A DNA stretch of 64,000 nt from Roseicella sp. DB1501 (GTDB lineage Bacteria; Pseudomonadota; Alphaproteobacteria; Acetobacterales; Acetobacteraceae): NCBI RefSeq assembly GCF_013112485.1, contig NZ_JABFHG010000005.1, positions 1-64,000 of the forward strand, in the 5' to 3' direction. Positions 52,633 to 60,971 of this stretch are shown here, piece by piece. Under the pieces are notes generated by a model, which had not been told where the DNA came from, searched no databases, and saw nothing but the letters and a program-made list of their open reading frames with translations. Both the position numbers and the translations under genes were made by a program. Position 1 is the stretch's first letter. Each line of letters opens with the position of its first letter.

Positions 52633-53299
52633 ATGACCTTCTCCCTCCTCGCCCTCTGTCCCCGCACCGGGCAGGTCGGGGCGGCCGTCGCCACCTCCTC
52701 CATCGCGGTCGGCAGTCGGGTTCCCTTCTGCGCCGCCGGCCTCGGCGGGGTGCTGACCCAGCACCGCACCGATCCGGCCCTCGGGCCGCGCGGCCTGGCG
52801 CTGCTACGGAGCGGCTGCACGGCAGCGGAAGCGCTGGCCGCGCTGGTGGCCTCGACGCCGTACGCCGCCTGGCGACAGCTCGCGGTGCTGGACGCCGTGG
52901 GCCGCAGCGCGGTGCATCACGGCGCGCGGGTGAAGCCGGAACACGGCGCGGCCGTGGCGCCGGGCGTCGTCGCCCTGGGCAACATCCTCGCCTCCCCGGC
53001 CGTGCCGGCCGCGATGCTGGCGGGCTTCCAGGCCTCTGCCGAGGCGCCCGCTCGCCGAGCGGTTGCTGCGCGGGCTCGAGGCCGGCGAGGCGGCCGGGGG
53101 CGAGCACGGTGCCGTGACCTCCGCGAGCCTGCTGGTGATGTGGCGGCAGCCCTTTCCCTATATCGACCTCCGCATCGACAAGGCGGCGGCGCCGCTGCCG
53201 GCGCTGCCGGCGCTGCGAGCGTTACTGGACGAATACGCGCCCTTGGCCGACATCTTCCTCCAGCGGGCCGAGGCGCCCGATGACGCTCCGGTGATCTGA
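52633..53299 (+). pseudogene. DUF1028 protein, frameshifted
   Basis: DUF1028 proteins have an Ntn-hydrolase-like fold of unknown function. The start MTFSLLALCPRTGQVGAAVA, and GLGGVLTQHRTDPALGPRGL, are typical. The first frame loses family character after residue 139 (FQASAEAP). The second frame takes over at 53051 as LAERLLRGLEAGEAAGGEHG and ends normally with PFPYIDLRIDKAAAPLPA to a stop at 53299. One extra C in the CCC run 53047-53049 explains it: GCG CCG CTC would restore a single frame. The lesion may be real or a sequencing error. Confidence 0.85.
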
Positions 53300-53368
53300 T
53301 CCCAGGAGCGAACCGGGCCAGGGTAGTTTCGTTGGATTTTCCATCCGACCAGCCCCGGAGGAGCATCG

Positions 53369-53788
53369 ATGAGCGTTTTCGGCAACATCCTGTCCAAGAT
53401 CTTCGGCCACAGCCAGGCCTCGGCCCAGACGAGCCCCGGCGCGGCGACCGGTGCCGGCACCTCGGCCGGCGCTGCCCCGCCGCCGGGTGCGCCTGACGAC
53501 GCGGCCGCCGGCAAGGCGCCCTCCATCTCCGATGTCGATGTCGCGGCCATCCTCGACGGGCTGGCGGCCAAGGCGCCGCAGAAGCTCGACTGGAAGCATT
53601 CGATCGTCGACCTGATGAAGCTGCTTGGCCTCGACAGCAGCCTCGACGCGCGGAAGGAGTTGGCGCAGGAGCTGCATTACGACGGCAGCACCTCGGATTC
53701 CGCCGCCATGAACATCTGGCTGCACCGCCAGGTGATGCAGAAGCTGGCGGAGAATGGCGGCAAGGTGCCGGAAGAGCTGCGCCGCTGA
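53369..53788 (+). CDS. DUF3597 domain-containing protein
   Basis: A 139-residue protein. The N-terminus MSVFGNILSKIFGH, a Pro/Ala/Gly linker (about 16-50), and a conserved C-terminal domain (LDWKHSIVDLMKLLGLDSSL, ARKELAQELHYDG, AAMNIWLHRQVMQKLAENGG) match DUF3597. Related sequences occur near LysM-type proteins, but the function is unknown. CCCGGAGGAGCATCG precedes ATG 53369. It is convergent with the lyase gene. Confidence 0.9.
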   Translation: MSVFGNILSKIFGHSQASAQTSPGAATGAGTSAGAAPPPGAPDDAAAGKAPSISDVDVAAILDGLAAKAPQKLDWKHSIVDLMKLLGLDSSLDARKELAQELHYDGSTSDSAAMNIWLHRQVMQKLAENGGKVPEELRR

Positions 53789-53839
53789 GGCTGTGCCGCG
53801 GCGCGCCGGTCGCGCCGCGGCCCCCTTCGCCCGGCCGCC

Positions 53840-54763
53840 TCAGCCGCGCTGCGGCATCCCGGACGGGATCACCGTCTTCACCAGCGTCGCGTCCAGCGAC
53901 TCGTAGTCATGATAGCCGATGGTAGCGTAGAGTTCGGCGCGGGTCTGCATGCGGTCGACCATCTTGTGCGTGCCGCCATTCTCGCGGATCGAGGCATAGA
54001 GTTCCTCCACCGCCCTGGCCGCGACTCGCAGATGCGAGACCGGCCAGATCACCATGGCATAACCCATCTCCTGAAATTCGGCGGCGGTGAAGAAGGGCGT
54101 GCGGCCGAACTCGGTCATGTTCGCCAGCAGCTTCACGCCCGGCATCCGTCGGGCGAATTCGGTGAACATCTCCCGCGTGTTCAGCGCCTCGGGGAAGATC
54201 GCATCCGCCCCGGCCTCGAGATAGAGCTTGGCGCGCGCCACCGCCCCGTCCATCCCCTCGCTCGCCGCGGCATCGGTCCGGGCGATGATGTAGAGGTGCT
54301 TGCGGGCCTTGCGGGCCGCGGCGACCTTGGCCGCCATGTCATGCGCGTCGGCGAGCTTCTTGTCGTTGAGGTGGCCGCATTTCTTCGGCAGGAGCTGGTC
54401 CTCGAGATGCACCGCCCCGGCGCCGGCCTCCTCGAAGGCACGCACCATGTGCATGACGTTCAGCGCCTCGCCATAGCCGGTATCGCCATCGACGAGCATC
54501 GGCAGGCCGGCGGCCCGGTTGACCTGGCGGATCCAGAAGCAGACCTCGTCCACCGTGATCATGCCGAGATCCGGCAGGCCCATGGTCGCGGTCATGGCGG
54601 CGCCGGAGAGGTAGAGCGCCTCGAACCCCGCCTTCTTCGCCAGCAGCGCCGCCATGCCGAAATGGGCGCCCGGCATCTGCAGGATCTCCGGCCGCTCGAG
54701 CAGGCGGCGGAAGCGCAGGCCGGCCGGCTCGTCCGGGACATCGGCACCGATCACATAGGGCAT
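53840..54763 (-). CDS. Methylisocitrate lyase-like (ICL/PEP mutase superfamily)
   Basis: A 307-residue TIM-barrel lyase. The active-site loop KKCGH is intact with Cys129, next to LEDQ; the metal segment is VDGDTGYGEALNVMHMV. This is the signature of 2-methylisocitrate lyase (PrpB) and related lyases, which cleave to succinate or a similar acid and a 2-oxo acid. It differs from the 46365-47237 paralogue, which lacks the loop. No methylcitrate synthase gene is adjacent, so the propionate role is inferred. Confidence 0.85.
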   Translation of the reverse strand: MPYVIGADVPDEPAGLRFRRLLERPEILQMPGAHFGMAALLAKKAGFEALYLSGAAMTATMGLPDLGMITVDEVCFWIRQVNRAAGLPMLVDGDTGYGEALNVMHMVRAFEEAGAGAVHLEDQLLPKKCGHLNDKKLADAHDMAAKVAAARKARKHLYIIARTDAAASEGMDGAVARAKLYLEAGADAIFPEALNTREMFTEFARRMPGVKLLANMTEFGRTPFFTAAEFQEMGYAMVIWPVSHLRVAARAVEELYASIRENGGTHKMVDRMQTRAELYATIGYHDYESLDATLVKTVIPSGMPQRG

Positions 54764-55133
54764 GGCGGGTCTCCTACTGGCGTGCCGGGAGAAGGCGGCC
54801 AGAGGCCGGTGCTGTCAATTCCGGAGGTCGGAAGCCAGCGATAGCCGGGATGGATCGCAACCCCGCCGACCAGGGCATGGCCCGTTCATCCGCCTTCCTG
54901 GAGAATGCTCCAGCCTTCTGTTTTCAGGGCATCTTCACCCGATCAGGTGCTTCCACCCGATCGGGATCAGCTCCAGCCCCCACCCCGCCGAGGGCCCGAA
55001 GCAGCCCCTCCCCCCGCGGTCGCCTGCCCGCCGCCGGCGCGGCTCGATGCGGGTGGCGAACCGGGGGCCCGCCCCAGGGGTTTCCCTCCCGCGGACCCAC
55101 GCCTAAGGTCCGGGCCAAACGCGGGAGCAGAGC
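54764..55133. other. Divergent intergenic region with repeat DNA
   Basis: About 370 bp between the lyase and the cox-type operon. It contains the palindromic repeat at 54898-54977 and then Pro-codon-like GC-rich DNA. It should hold the promoter of the cox-type operon; none is called. Confidence 0.5.
54898..54977. repeat. Palindromic intergenic repeat (diverged module B)
   Basis: Starts with a 6-bp inverted repeat CTGGAG / CTCCAG (54898-54913), then CTGTTTTCAGGGCATCTTCA, CCCGATCAGG and a self-complementary CCCGATCGGG. The TTTCAG.GCATCTT.ACCCG order matches 3601-3620. Confidence 0.75.
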
Positions 55134-55994
55134 ATGGAAATGACCGGCGAGCGGCGCATCCCCGCGCCGCGGCAGCAAGTCTGGGAAGCGCTGAACGATC
55201 CGGAGGCGCTGCGCGCCTCCATTCCGGGCTGCGAGTCCGTCGAGCGGACCGCCGATGACCAGTTCCAGGCCCGCGTCGGCGTCAAGCTTGGCCCGATGTC
55301 GGCGAAATTCGGCGGCAAGGTGAAGCTCGAGAACATCAACCCACCCGCCAGCTACACCATCACCGGCGAGGGCAATGGCGGGGCGATGGGCTTTGCCAAG
55401 GGCGGCGCCGATGTCGCGCTGGAGGAGCTCGGCCCGGCCGAGACGCTGCTGAAGTACAACGTCAAGGCGCAGGTCGGCGGCAAGATGGCGCAGCTTGGCG
55501 CCCGGCTGATCGACAGCACTGCGAAGCAGATGGCTGACCAGTTCTTCGACCGCTTCGCCGCGCGGCTGACGCCGGAGGCTCCCGCTCAGGCGGCCCCGGC
55601 TGCCGAGCCGGCGCCGGCCATGGCCGCGGCGACCGTGGCCGCCGCGCCGGAGGCGGCCGCCAATGCCGCGGCCGGCGCCGCGAAGGCGAGCCCGGCCAAT
55701 CGCGCCGCGACCGATACCCGCGTCGAGGCCGCGGCGCATGGCGCCCCGGCCGCCAATACCGATACCGAATACCTGCGCGACCTCGGCGCCCCCGGCCCCC
55801 TCACCCAGCACGGGGCGGAGGGGCCGAGCGCGGGCGGCGGCAAGCCCGTCTACCGACCGAATCCGCGGCCCGTCGATACCGATGCCATCAAGCCGCTGCG
55901 CCTGCTGATGGAGATCGAGCCCTTCGGCCTGCCGCTGCAATTCTGGATCGGCTGCGTCCTGATGCTGGTCATCCTGGCGCTGATGTTCCTGTGA
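55134..55994 (+). CDS. coxG: CoxG-like SRPBCC protein with C-terminal membrane anchor
   Basis: A 286-residue protein. Residues about 1-145 form the CoxG/SRPBCC lipid-binding fold (MTGERRIPAPRQQVWEALND, LRASIPGCESVERTADDQFQ). An Ala/Pro-rich linker (about 150-215) follows, and a C-terminal helix (FWIGCVLMLVILALMFL) anchors it in the inner membrane. CoxG is known to recruit carbon monoxide dehydrogenase to the membrane. It heads a plus-strand operon and overlaps the next gene (GTGA). No CO dehydrogenase genes lie in the window. Confidence 0.88.
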   Translation: MEMTGERRIPAPRQQVWEALNDPEALRASIPGCESVERTADDQFQARVGVKLGPMSAKFGGKVKLENINPPASYTITGEGNGGAMGFAKGGADVALEELGPAETLLKYNVKAQVGGKMAQLGARLIDSTAKQMADQFFDRFAARLTPEAPAQAAPAAEPAPAMAAATVAAAPEAAANAAAGAAKASPANRAATDTRVEAAAHGAPAANTDTEYLRDLGAPGPLTQHGAEGPSAGGGKPVYRPNPRPVDTDAIKPLRLLMEIEPFGLPLQFWIGCVLMLVILALMFL

Positions 55995-56932
55995 GCGACC
56001 CTGTCGCCCCGGGCCCGGCGACGGCCGCGCCGGACCTTCCGGCAAGCGTCGAGGCGACGCAGGCGCTCCTCGCCCGCGGCGGCTACGTCGCCGACAAGGG
56101 GCTGGCGACGACGGTCCACCTGGCGCTGCGGATGGGCCGGCCGCTCTTCCTCGAGGGCGAGCCCGGCACCGGCAAGACCGAGATCGCCAAGGTGCTGGCG
56201 CGGGAGCTGCCGCGGCGGCTGGTCCGGCTGCAGTGCTATGACGGGCTCGACCTCTCGGCCGCGGCCTATGAGTGGAACCATGCCCGCCAGCTCATGGCCA
56301 TCCGCCTCGCCGAGGCGAGCGGCCAAGCGGCGGACCGGGTGGCGCTGGAGCGCGGCATCTATGCCCGCGAATTCCTGCAGGAGCGGCCGCTGCTGCAGGC
56401 CCTCTCGCCGGAGGGCGGTCCGGCGGTGCTGCTGATCGACGAGCTCGACCGCGCCGACGAGCCCTTCGAGGCCTTCCTGCTGGAGATCCTGGCGGATTTC
56501 CAGCTCAGCGTGCCGGAACTCGGGACCATCCGGGCGGCGGTGCCGCCGATCGTCATCATCACCTCGAACCGCACCCGCGAGGTGCATGACGCGATCCGCC
56601 GGCGCTGCCTCTACCAGTGGGTGGACTATCCGGACGCGGCACGCGAGCGGGCGATCCTGCGCATCCGTGCTCCCGGCGTGCCGGAGCGGCTCTCGGCCCA
56701 GGTCGTCGCCTTCGTGCAGCGGCTGCGCGGCGGCGACTACTTCAAGCTGCCGGGCGTCGCCGAGACCATCGACTGGGCGGCAGCGCTCTCCGCGCTCGAT
56801 GCCCGGGAGCTGGAGCCGGCGGCGGTGGACGACACGCTCGGCGTCCTGCTGAAATACCAGGACGACATCGCCAAGGTCCGCGGCGCCGAGGTCGCCCGGC
56901 TGGTCGCCGAGGCGAAGCAGGCGGCGGCGTGA
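55991..56932 (+). CDS. coxD: CoxD/MoxR-type AAA+ ATPase
   Basis: A 313-residue MoxR-family ATPase. Walker A is EGEPGTGKTE (55-64), Walker B VLLIDELDRADEPF, sensor ITSNRTRE, and the arginine-finger region RRRCLYQWVDYP. CoxD is known to help insert sulfur and copper into the active site of CO dehydrogenase. The GTG start overlaps the coxG stop. The downstream VWA gene is its usual partner. Confidence 0.9.
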   Translation: MSDPVAPGPATAAPDLPASVEATQALLARGGYVADKGLATTVHLALRMGRPLFLEGEPGTGKTEIAKVLARELPRRLVRLQCYDGLDLSAAAYEWNHARQLMAIRLAEASGQAADRVALERGIYAREFLQERPLLQALSPEGGPAVLLIDELDRADEPFEAFLLEILADFQLSVPELGTIRAAVPPIVIITSNRTREVHDAIRRRCLYQWVDYPDAARERAILRIRAPGVPERLSAQVVAFVQRLRGGDYFKLPGVAETIDWAAALSALDARELEPAAVDDTLGVLLKYQDDIAKVRGAEVARLVAEAKQAAA

Positions 56933-56987
56933 GGCCGACGGCGCGGCGCGCCGGCCGCGCCGAACCGATCGAGCGAGGCACAAGCGG

Positions 56988-58205
56988 ATGAGCGAGTTCG
57001 CCGCCATGCCGGCCCTGATCAAGCCCTCGGGGACGGCGATCGCCTTCAACCTGCTGGCCTTCGGGCGCCTGCTGCGCCGGGCCGGGCTGCCGGTCGGACC
57101 TACCGAGAGCCTCGCCGCGGCCGAGGCGCTGACCCTGGTCGATATCGGCGACCGGCGGCAGGTGCATGCCGCCCTGCGCGCCGCCATGGTGCGCCGGCGC
57201 GAGCAGTTCGACGTCTTCGACCAGGCCTTCCTGCTGTTCTGGCGCGACCCCGAGGCGGGCCGCAACGCCGCCGCCATGGCGATGCTGGACGGGTTCAAGG
57301 AGCGGCAGAAGCCGCCCCCCTCCAGCCGCCGGGTGGCTGAGGCCATGACCCCGCCCCGCCAGCCGCCGCAGCCGCCGCCGGAGGCCGAGGAGCGGCCGCC
57401 GCTCGAGGTGGCGATGACGGTCAGCGAGCGCGAGCGGCTGCAAAGCATGGATTTCGAGGCCATGTCGGCCACCGAGATCACCGAGGCGAAGCGCGAGATC
57501 CGCCGCCTCGTCCTGCCGCTCGAGGACCGGCCGACCCGCCGCTTCCGCCCCGACCCGGAGGGACCGAGCGTCGATCTCCGCGCCACCATCCGCGCCAGCC
57601 TGCACATGGGGGGCGAGATCCTGACCCTTGCCCGCCGCCGCAAGGTGGTGCGGCCGCCGCCGCTGGTCGCGCTCTGCGACATCTCCGGCAGCATGGCCCG
57701 CTATGCGCAGATCCTGCTGCATTTCCTGCATGCGGTGACCAATGACCGCGACCGGGTGCACAGCTTTCTCTTCGGCACGCGGCTGACCAATGTCACCCGC
57801 CAGCTCCGGCACCGCGACCCGGAGGTGGCCTTCGAGCTGGTCTCGCATATCGTGCCCGACTGGTCGGGCGGCACGCGGATCGGCGAGGCGCTGGAGCTGT
57901 TCAACCGGCAATGGGCGCGGCGCGTGCTCGGCCAGGGCGCGGTGGTGCTGCTGATCACCGACGGGCTGGACCGCGACGGCGCCAAGGGCCTGGCCGAGGC
58001 GACCGACCGGCTGCGCCGCTCCTGCCGCCGCCTGGTCTGGCTGAACCCCCTGTTGCGATACGAGGGCTTCCAGCCCAGATCCCAGGGGATCCGGGCGATG
58101 CTGCCGCATGTGGACGAGTTCCGTACGGTGCATAATCTGCACAGCCTGCGGGCGCTGGTCGACAGCCTGAGCGGGGCGCGGCCCGGGAGGAGAATCGCGG
58201 CATGA
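56988..58205 (+). CDS. coxE: CoxE-like VWA-domain protein
   Basis: A 405-residue protein. The C-terminal von Willebrand A domain has a complete MIDAS start, DISGSM (near 231), and a later LLITDGLDRDG. The N-terminal part is helical and proline-rich around 105-135. VWA proteins of this type work with a MoxR ATPase to remodel target enzymes, here presumably a molybdenum hydroxylase. Its stop overlaps the next start (ATGA). Confidence 0.9.
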   Translation: MSEFAAMPALIKPSGTAIAFNLLAFGRLLRRAGLPVGPTESLAAAEALTLVDIGDRRQVHAALRAAMVRRREQFDVFDQAFLLFWRDPEAGRNAAAMAMLDGFKERQKPPPSSRRVAEAMTPPRQPPQPPPEAEERPPLEVAMTVSERERLQSMDFEAMSATEITEAKREIRRLVLPLEDRPTRRFRPDPEGPSVDLRATIRASLHMGGEILTLARRRKVVRPPPLVALCDISGSMARYAQILLHFLHAVTNDRDRVHSFLFGTRLTNVTRQLRHRDPEVAFELVSHIVPDWSGGTRIGEALELFNRQWARRVLGQGAVVLLITDGLDRDGAKGLAEATDRLRRSCRRLVWLNPLLRYEGFQPRSQGIRAMLPHVDEFRTVHNLHSLRALVDSLSGARPGRRIAA

Positions 58206-58522
58206 GTGATTCCGAGGATGTGCTGGCGACCGCCGCCAGCTGGCGCGCCGCCGGCGAGACCGTGGCGCTCGCCACGGTGGTGGAGACCTGGGGCTCCTCG
58301 CCCCGGCCGGCCGGCTCGCGCCTGGCGGTGAGCGCCTCCGGCAGGCTGGCGGGCAGCGTCTCCGGCGGCTGCATCGAGGGCGCGGTCGCCGATGCGGCGA
58401 AGCAGACCATGCAGACCGGCGCGCCGCAGCTGCTCGATTTCGGCATCTCCGACGAGCGCGCCTGGGAGGTGGGGCTGGCCTGCGGCGGCAAGCTGAAGGT
58501 CTTCGTGGAGAAACTGGCATGA
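58202..58522 (+). CDS. XdhC/CoxI N-domain protein
   Basis: A 106-residue protein that is only the XdhC_CoxI domain: ATVVETWGSSPRPAGSRLAV, SGSVSGGCIEGAV-type loop (here LAGSVSGGCIEGAVAD) and GLACGGKLKVFVE. The family helps sulfurate and insert molybdenum cofactor into xanthine-dehydrogenase-type enzymes. It overlaps coxE and the following gene by 4 bp each. The second XdhC part is a separate gene, a split discussed under findings. Confidence 0.88.
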   Translation: MSDSEDVLATAASWRAAGETVALATVVETWGSSPRPAGSRLAVSASGRLAGSVSGGCIEGAVADAAKQTMQTGAPQLLDFGISDERAWEVGLACGGKLKVFVEKLA

Positions 58523-59241
58523 CGCCCGACCTCCTCGCCGCGCTGCAGGCGGCGCAGGTGGCCAAGCGGCCGGTGGCGCTGCTCACCCGGCTCTCGGATG
58601 GCCAGCAATGCCTCTGGCCGGAGACGGCGCTGCCGGGAGCGCTGGCCGAGGCGGCGGAGCGGGCGCTGCGCGAGGACGCGGCGGCCAATGTCACGCTGGA
58701 TGGCGAGGCCTGGTTCGTGCATCCGCACAACCCGCCGCTCCGCCTCATCGTGGTCGGCGCCGTGCACATCGCCCAGGCGCTGGTGCCGATGGCGCAGACC
58801 ATCGGCTTCGCGGTGACCGTCGTCGATCCGCGCCGCGCCTGGGCGACGGCCGACCGCTTCCCGGGCATCACGCTGATCCATGAATGGACCGATGACGCGA
58901 TGCTGGCGCTGGCGCCCGATGCGCGGACGGCGGTGGTGACGCTGACCCACGACCCGAAGCTCGACGATCCCGCGCTCGACATCGCGCTCCGCTCGGAGGC
59001 CTTCTACATCGGCGCGCTCGGCAGCCGGCGGACCCATGCCAAGCGCGTCGCGCGGCTGGCCGAGGCCGGGCATGGCGAGGCGGCGATGGCGCGCATCCAT
59101 GCGCCGGTCGGCCTCGACATCGCCGCCGTCACCGCGCCCGAGATCGCGCTCTCGATCCTGGCCGAGATCGTCGCCGCCCGCCGCGGCGCGGCGCTGGCCC
59201 GGCGCGCCGCCCCCCATGCCACTTCGGCCGCCGCGGCATGA
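58519..59241 (+). CDS. XdhC Rossmann-domain protein
   Basis: A 240-residue protein carrying the C-terminal, Rossmann-type domain of XdhC/CoxF proteins: LRLIVVGAVHIAQALVPMAQ, GFAVTVVDPRRAWA and FYIGALGSRRTHAKR with IHAPVGLDIAAVTAPEIALS. The first 70 residues are a short divergent lead-in. The nucleotide motif is GAVHIA in place of the usual GAGHVA. It overlaps both neighbours (ATGA) and likely works with the 106-residue protein as a two-piece XdhC. Confidence 0.88.
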   Translation: MTPDLLAALQAAQVAKRPVALLTRLSDGQQCLWPETALPGALAEAAERALREDAAANVTLDGEAWFVHPHNPPLRLIVVGAVHIAQALVPMAQTIGFAVTVVDPRRAWATADRFPGITLIHEWTDDAMLALAPDARTAVVTLTHDPKLDDPALDIALRSEAFYIGALGSRRTHAKRVARLAEAGHGEAAMARIHAPVGLDIAAVTAPEIALSILAEIVAARRGAALARRAAPHATSAAAA

Positions 59242-60887
59242 TCTTCGGGCCGACACCGCTCGACGAGGCGCGCGGCGCGATCCTCGCCCATACCATCCGC
59301 CTGCCGGGCCGTGTCCTGAAGAAGGGCACGGTGCTCGACCAGGCGGCCCTGGCGGCCTTGCAGCAGGGCGGCCATGGCAGCGTCATCGCGGCCAGGCTGG
59401 AGCCGGGCGACGTGCCGGAGGACGAGGCCGCAGACCGGCTGGCCGATGCGTTGGTCGGGCCTTTGCTGGCGCGCTCGCGGGCCTCGACCGGGCGTGTGAA
59501 CCTCTTCGCCGAGACGCCGGGCCTGCTGGTCATCGATACGGCGCTGGTCAATCGGCTGAACGCGCTCGACGAGTCGCTGACCCTCGCCACCCTCGGCTCG
59601 CACCAGCCGGTGGCGGCGAAGGAGATGCTGGCGACCATCAAGGTCATCCCCTTCGCCGTGCCCGGCCCGGTGCTGCAGGTAGCGGAGACCATGGTGCGCC
59701 AGGGTCCCGCTCCACTGGCGCTGCATCCCTTCCGCCCGCTGAAGGTGGGCCTTGTGCTGAGCGAGCTGCCGGGGGTGAAGGAGAGCGTGATGGAGGGCGC
59801 GGTCGAGGCGACCCGCGACCGGGTGGAGGCGCTCTGCGGCACCCTGCTGCCGCCCGAGCGCTGCCGGCACGAGACGACGCCGATCGCCGATGCGCTGAAC
59901 CGCCTGCGCCGGCATGGCGCCCAGCTCCTGCTCGTCGCCGGCGCCTCGGCGGTGGTGGACCGGCGCGATGTCGGCCCTGCCGCCATCGTGCGGGCCGGCG
60001 GCGCGATCGACCATTTCGGCATGCCGGTCGATCCCGGCAACCTCATCTGCCTCGGCCATATCGACGACATCCCGGCGCTGGTCCTGCCGGGCTGCGCCAA
60101 GTCGCCGAAGCTGAACGGCATCGACTGGGTGCTGCAACGCCTCTTCGCCGGCCTCGCGGTGACGCGGCAGGATGTCATGCGCATGGGCGTCGGAGGGCTG
60201 CTGAAGGAGATCGAGGCACGGCCCCTGCCGCGCGCCGAGGCGGCGAATGCCGCCGCCTTCGCCCGCGCCCCGCGCCGGCCGCGGCAGGTGGCGGCGCTGG
60301 TGCTGGCCGCCGGCCGCAGCCGCCGCATGGCGCCGCTCAACAAGTTGTTGGTCGCCGACGACAAGGGCGTGCCGATGGTGGCGCGGGTGGTGGACAACGT
60401 CCTCGCCTCGCGTGCCCGGCCGGTGGTCGTCGTCACCGGCTACGAGCGCGCCCGGGTGGAGGAGGCGCTGGCCGGCCGGCCGGTCCGCTTCGCCCATGCC
60501 GAGGATTATGCCGAAGGCCTCTCCGCCAGCCTGCGCGCCGGCCTCTCCGCCTTGCCGGAGGATGTCGAGGGGGTGGTGATCTGCCTCGGCGACATGCCGC
60601 TGGTCGGCGGCGGGATGATCGACCGGCTGATGGCCGCCTTCGACCCGGAGGAAGGCCGCGCCATCGTCATGCCCACCTTCCGCGGCAAGCAGGGCAACCC
60701 CATGCTCTGGGCCCGGGAATTTCTGCCGGAGATGATGACCATCAGCGGCGATGTCGGCGCCCGGCATCTGGTCGGCCAGCATGCCGACCGCGTCGCCGAG
60801 GTGGAGATGGCCGACGACGCGGTGCTGCGCGACTTCGACACCACCGATGCGCTGAAGCAGGCGCCGGGCTTCGCCGGCGTCCGCTGA
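59238..60887 (+). CDS. MoeA-like / MocA-like molybdenum cofactor fusion
   Basis: A 549-residue fusion. Residues about 1-330 resemble a molybdopterin-binding MoeA/MogA-type domain, with LLLVAGASAVVDRRDVGPAA and HFGMPVDPGNLICLGHIDD. Residues about 350-549 are a MobA/MocA-type nucleotidyltransferase, LVLAAGRSRRMAPLNKLL, VCLGDMPLV-type (here VVICLGDMPLVGGG) and MPTFRGKQGNPMLWAREF. MocA makes molybdopterin cytosine dinucleotide, the form used by CO dehydrogenase-family enzymes, so the fusion may link Mo insertion to CMP addition. It overlaps the XdhC gene by 4 bp. Confidence 0.87.
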   Translation: MIFGPTPLDEARGAILAHTIRLPGRVLKKGTVLDQAALAALQQGGHGSVIAARLEPGDVPEDEAADRLADALVGPLLARSRASTGRVNLFAETPGLLVIDTALVNRLNALDESLTLATLGSHQPVAAKEMLATIKVIPFAVPGPVLQVAETMVRQGPAPLALHPFRPLKVGLVLSELPGVKESVMEGAVEATRDRVEALCGTLLPPERCRHETTPIADALNRLRRHGAQLLLVAGASAVVDRRDVGPAAIVRAGGAIDHFGMPVDPGNLICLGHIDDIPALVLPGCAKSPKLNGIDWVLQRLFAGLAVTRQDVMRMGVGGLLKEIEARPLPRAEAANAAAFARAPRRPRQVAALVLAAGRSRRMAPLNKLLVADDKGVPMVARVVDNVLASRARPVVVVTGYERARVEEALAGRPVRFAHAEDYAEGLSASLRAGLSALPEDVEGVVICLGDMPLVGGGMIDRLMAAFDPEEGRAIVMPTFRGKQGNPMLWAREFLPEMMTISGDVGARHLVGQHADRVAEVEMADDAVLRDFDTTDALKQAPGFAGVR

Positions 60888-60911
60888 GCCGTCCTAGAGC
60901 CTTTTGTTTCC

Positions 60912-60971
60912 AGTGGCCTGCTGGTCCGCGAGGGCCGTGGGTGAACCCACGAACTTCGCGGGCAGGACACT
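60912..60971. repeat. Palindromic repeat between convergent genes (second type)
   Basis: A 60-bp imperfect palindrome. The ends AGTGGCCTGC...CCGCGA and TCGCGGGCAGGACACT pair with one mismatch and a 4-nt bulge, and the centre has a 7-bp perfect stem CGTGGGT / ACCCACG. Its right end overlaps the TAG stop of the amidase gene. A CTAGAGC word at 60895 is shared with the other repeat family. Confidence 0.8.

Noticed and set aside
58202-59241. XdhC broken in two by a frameshift
   Set aside because: The break falls exactly between two domains, both parts have proper starts and stops with ATGA overlaps, and each domain is complete.
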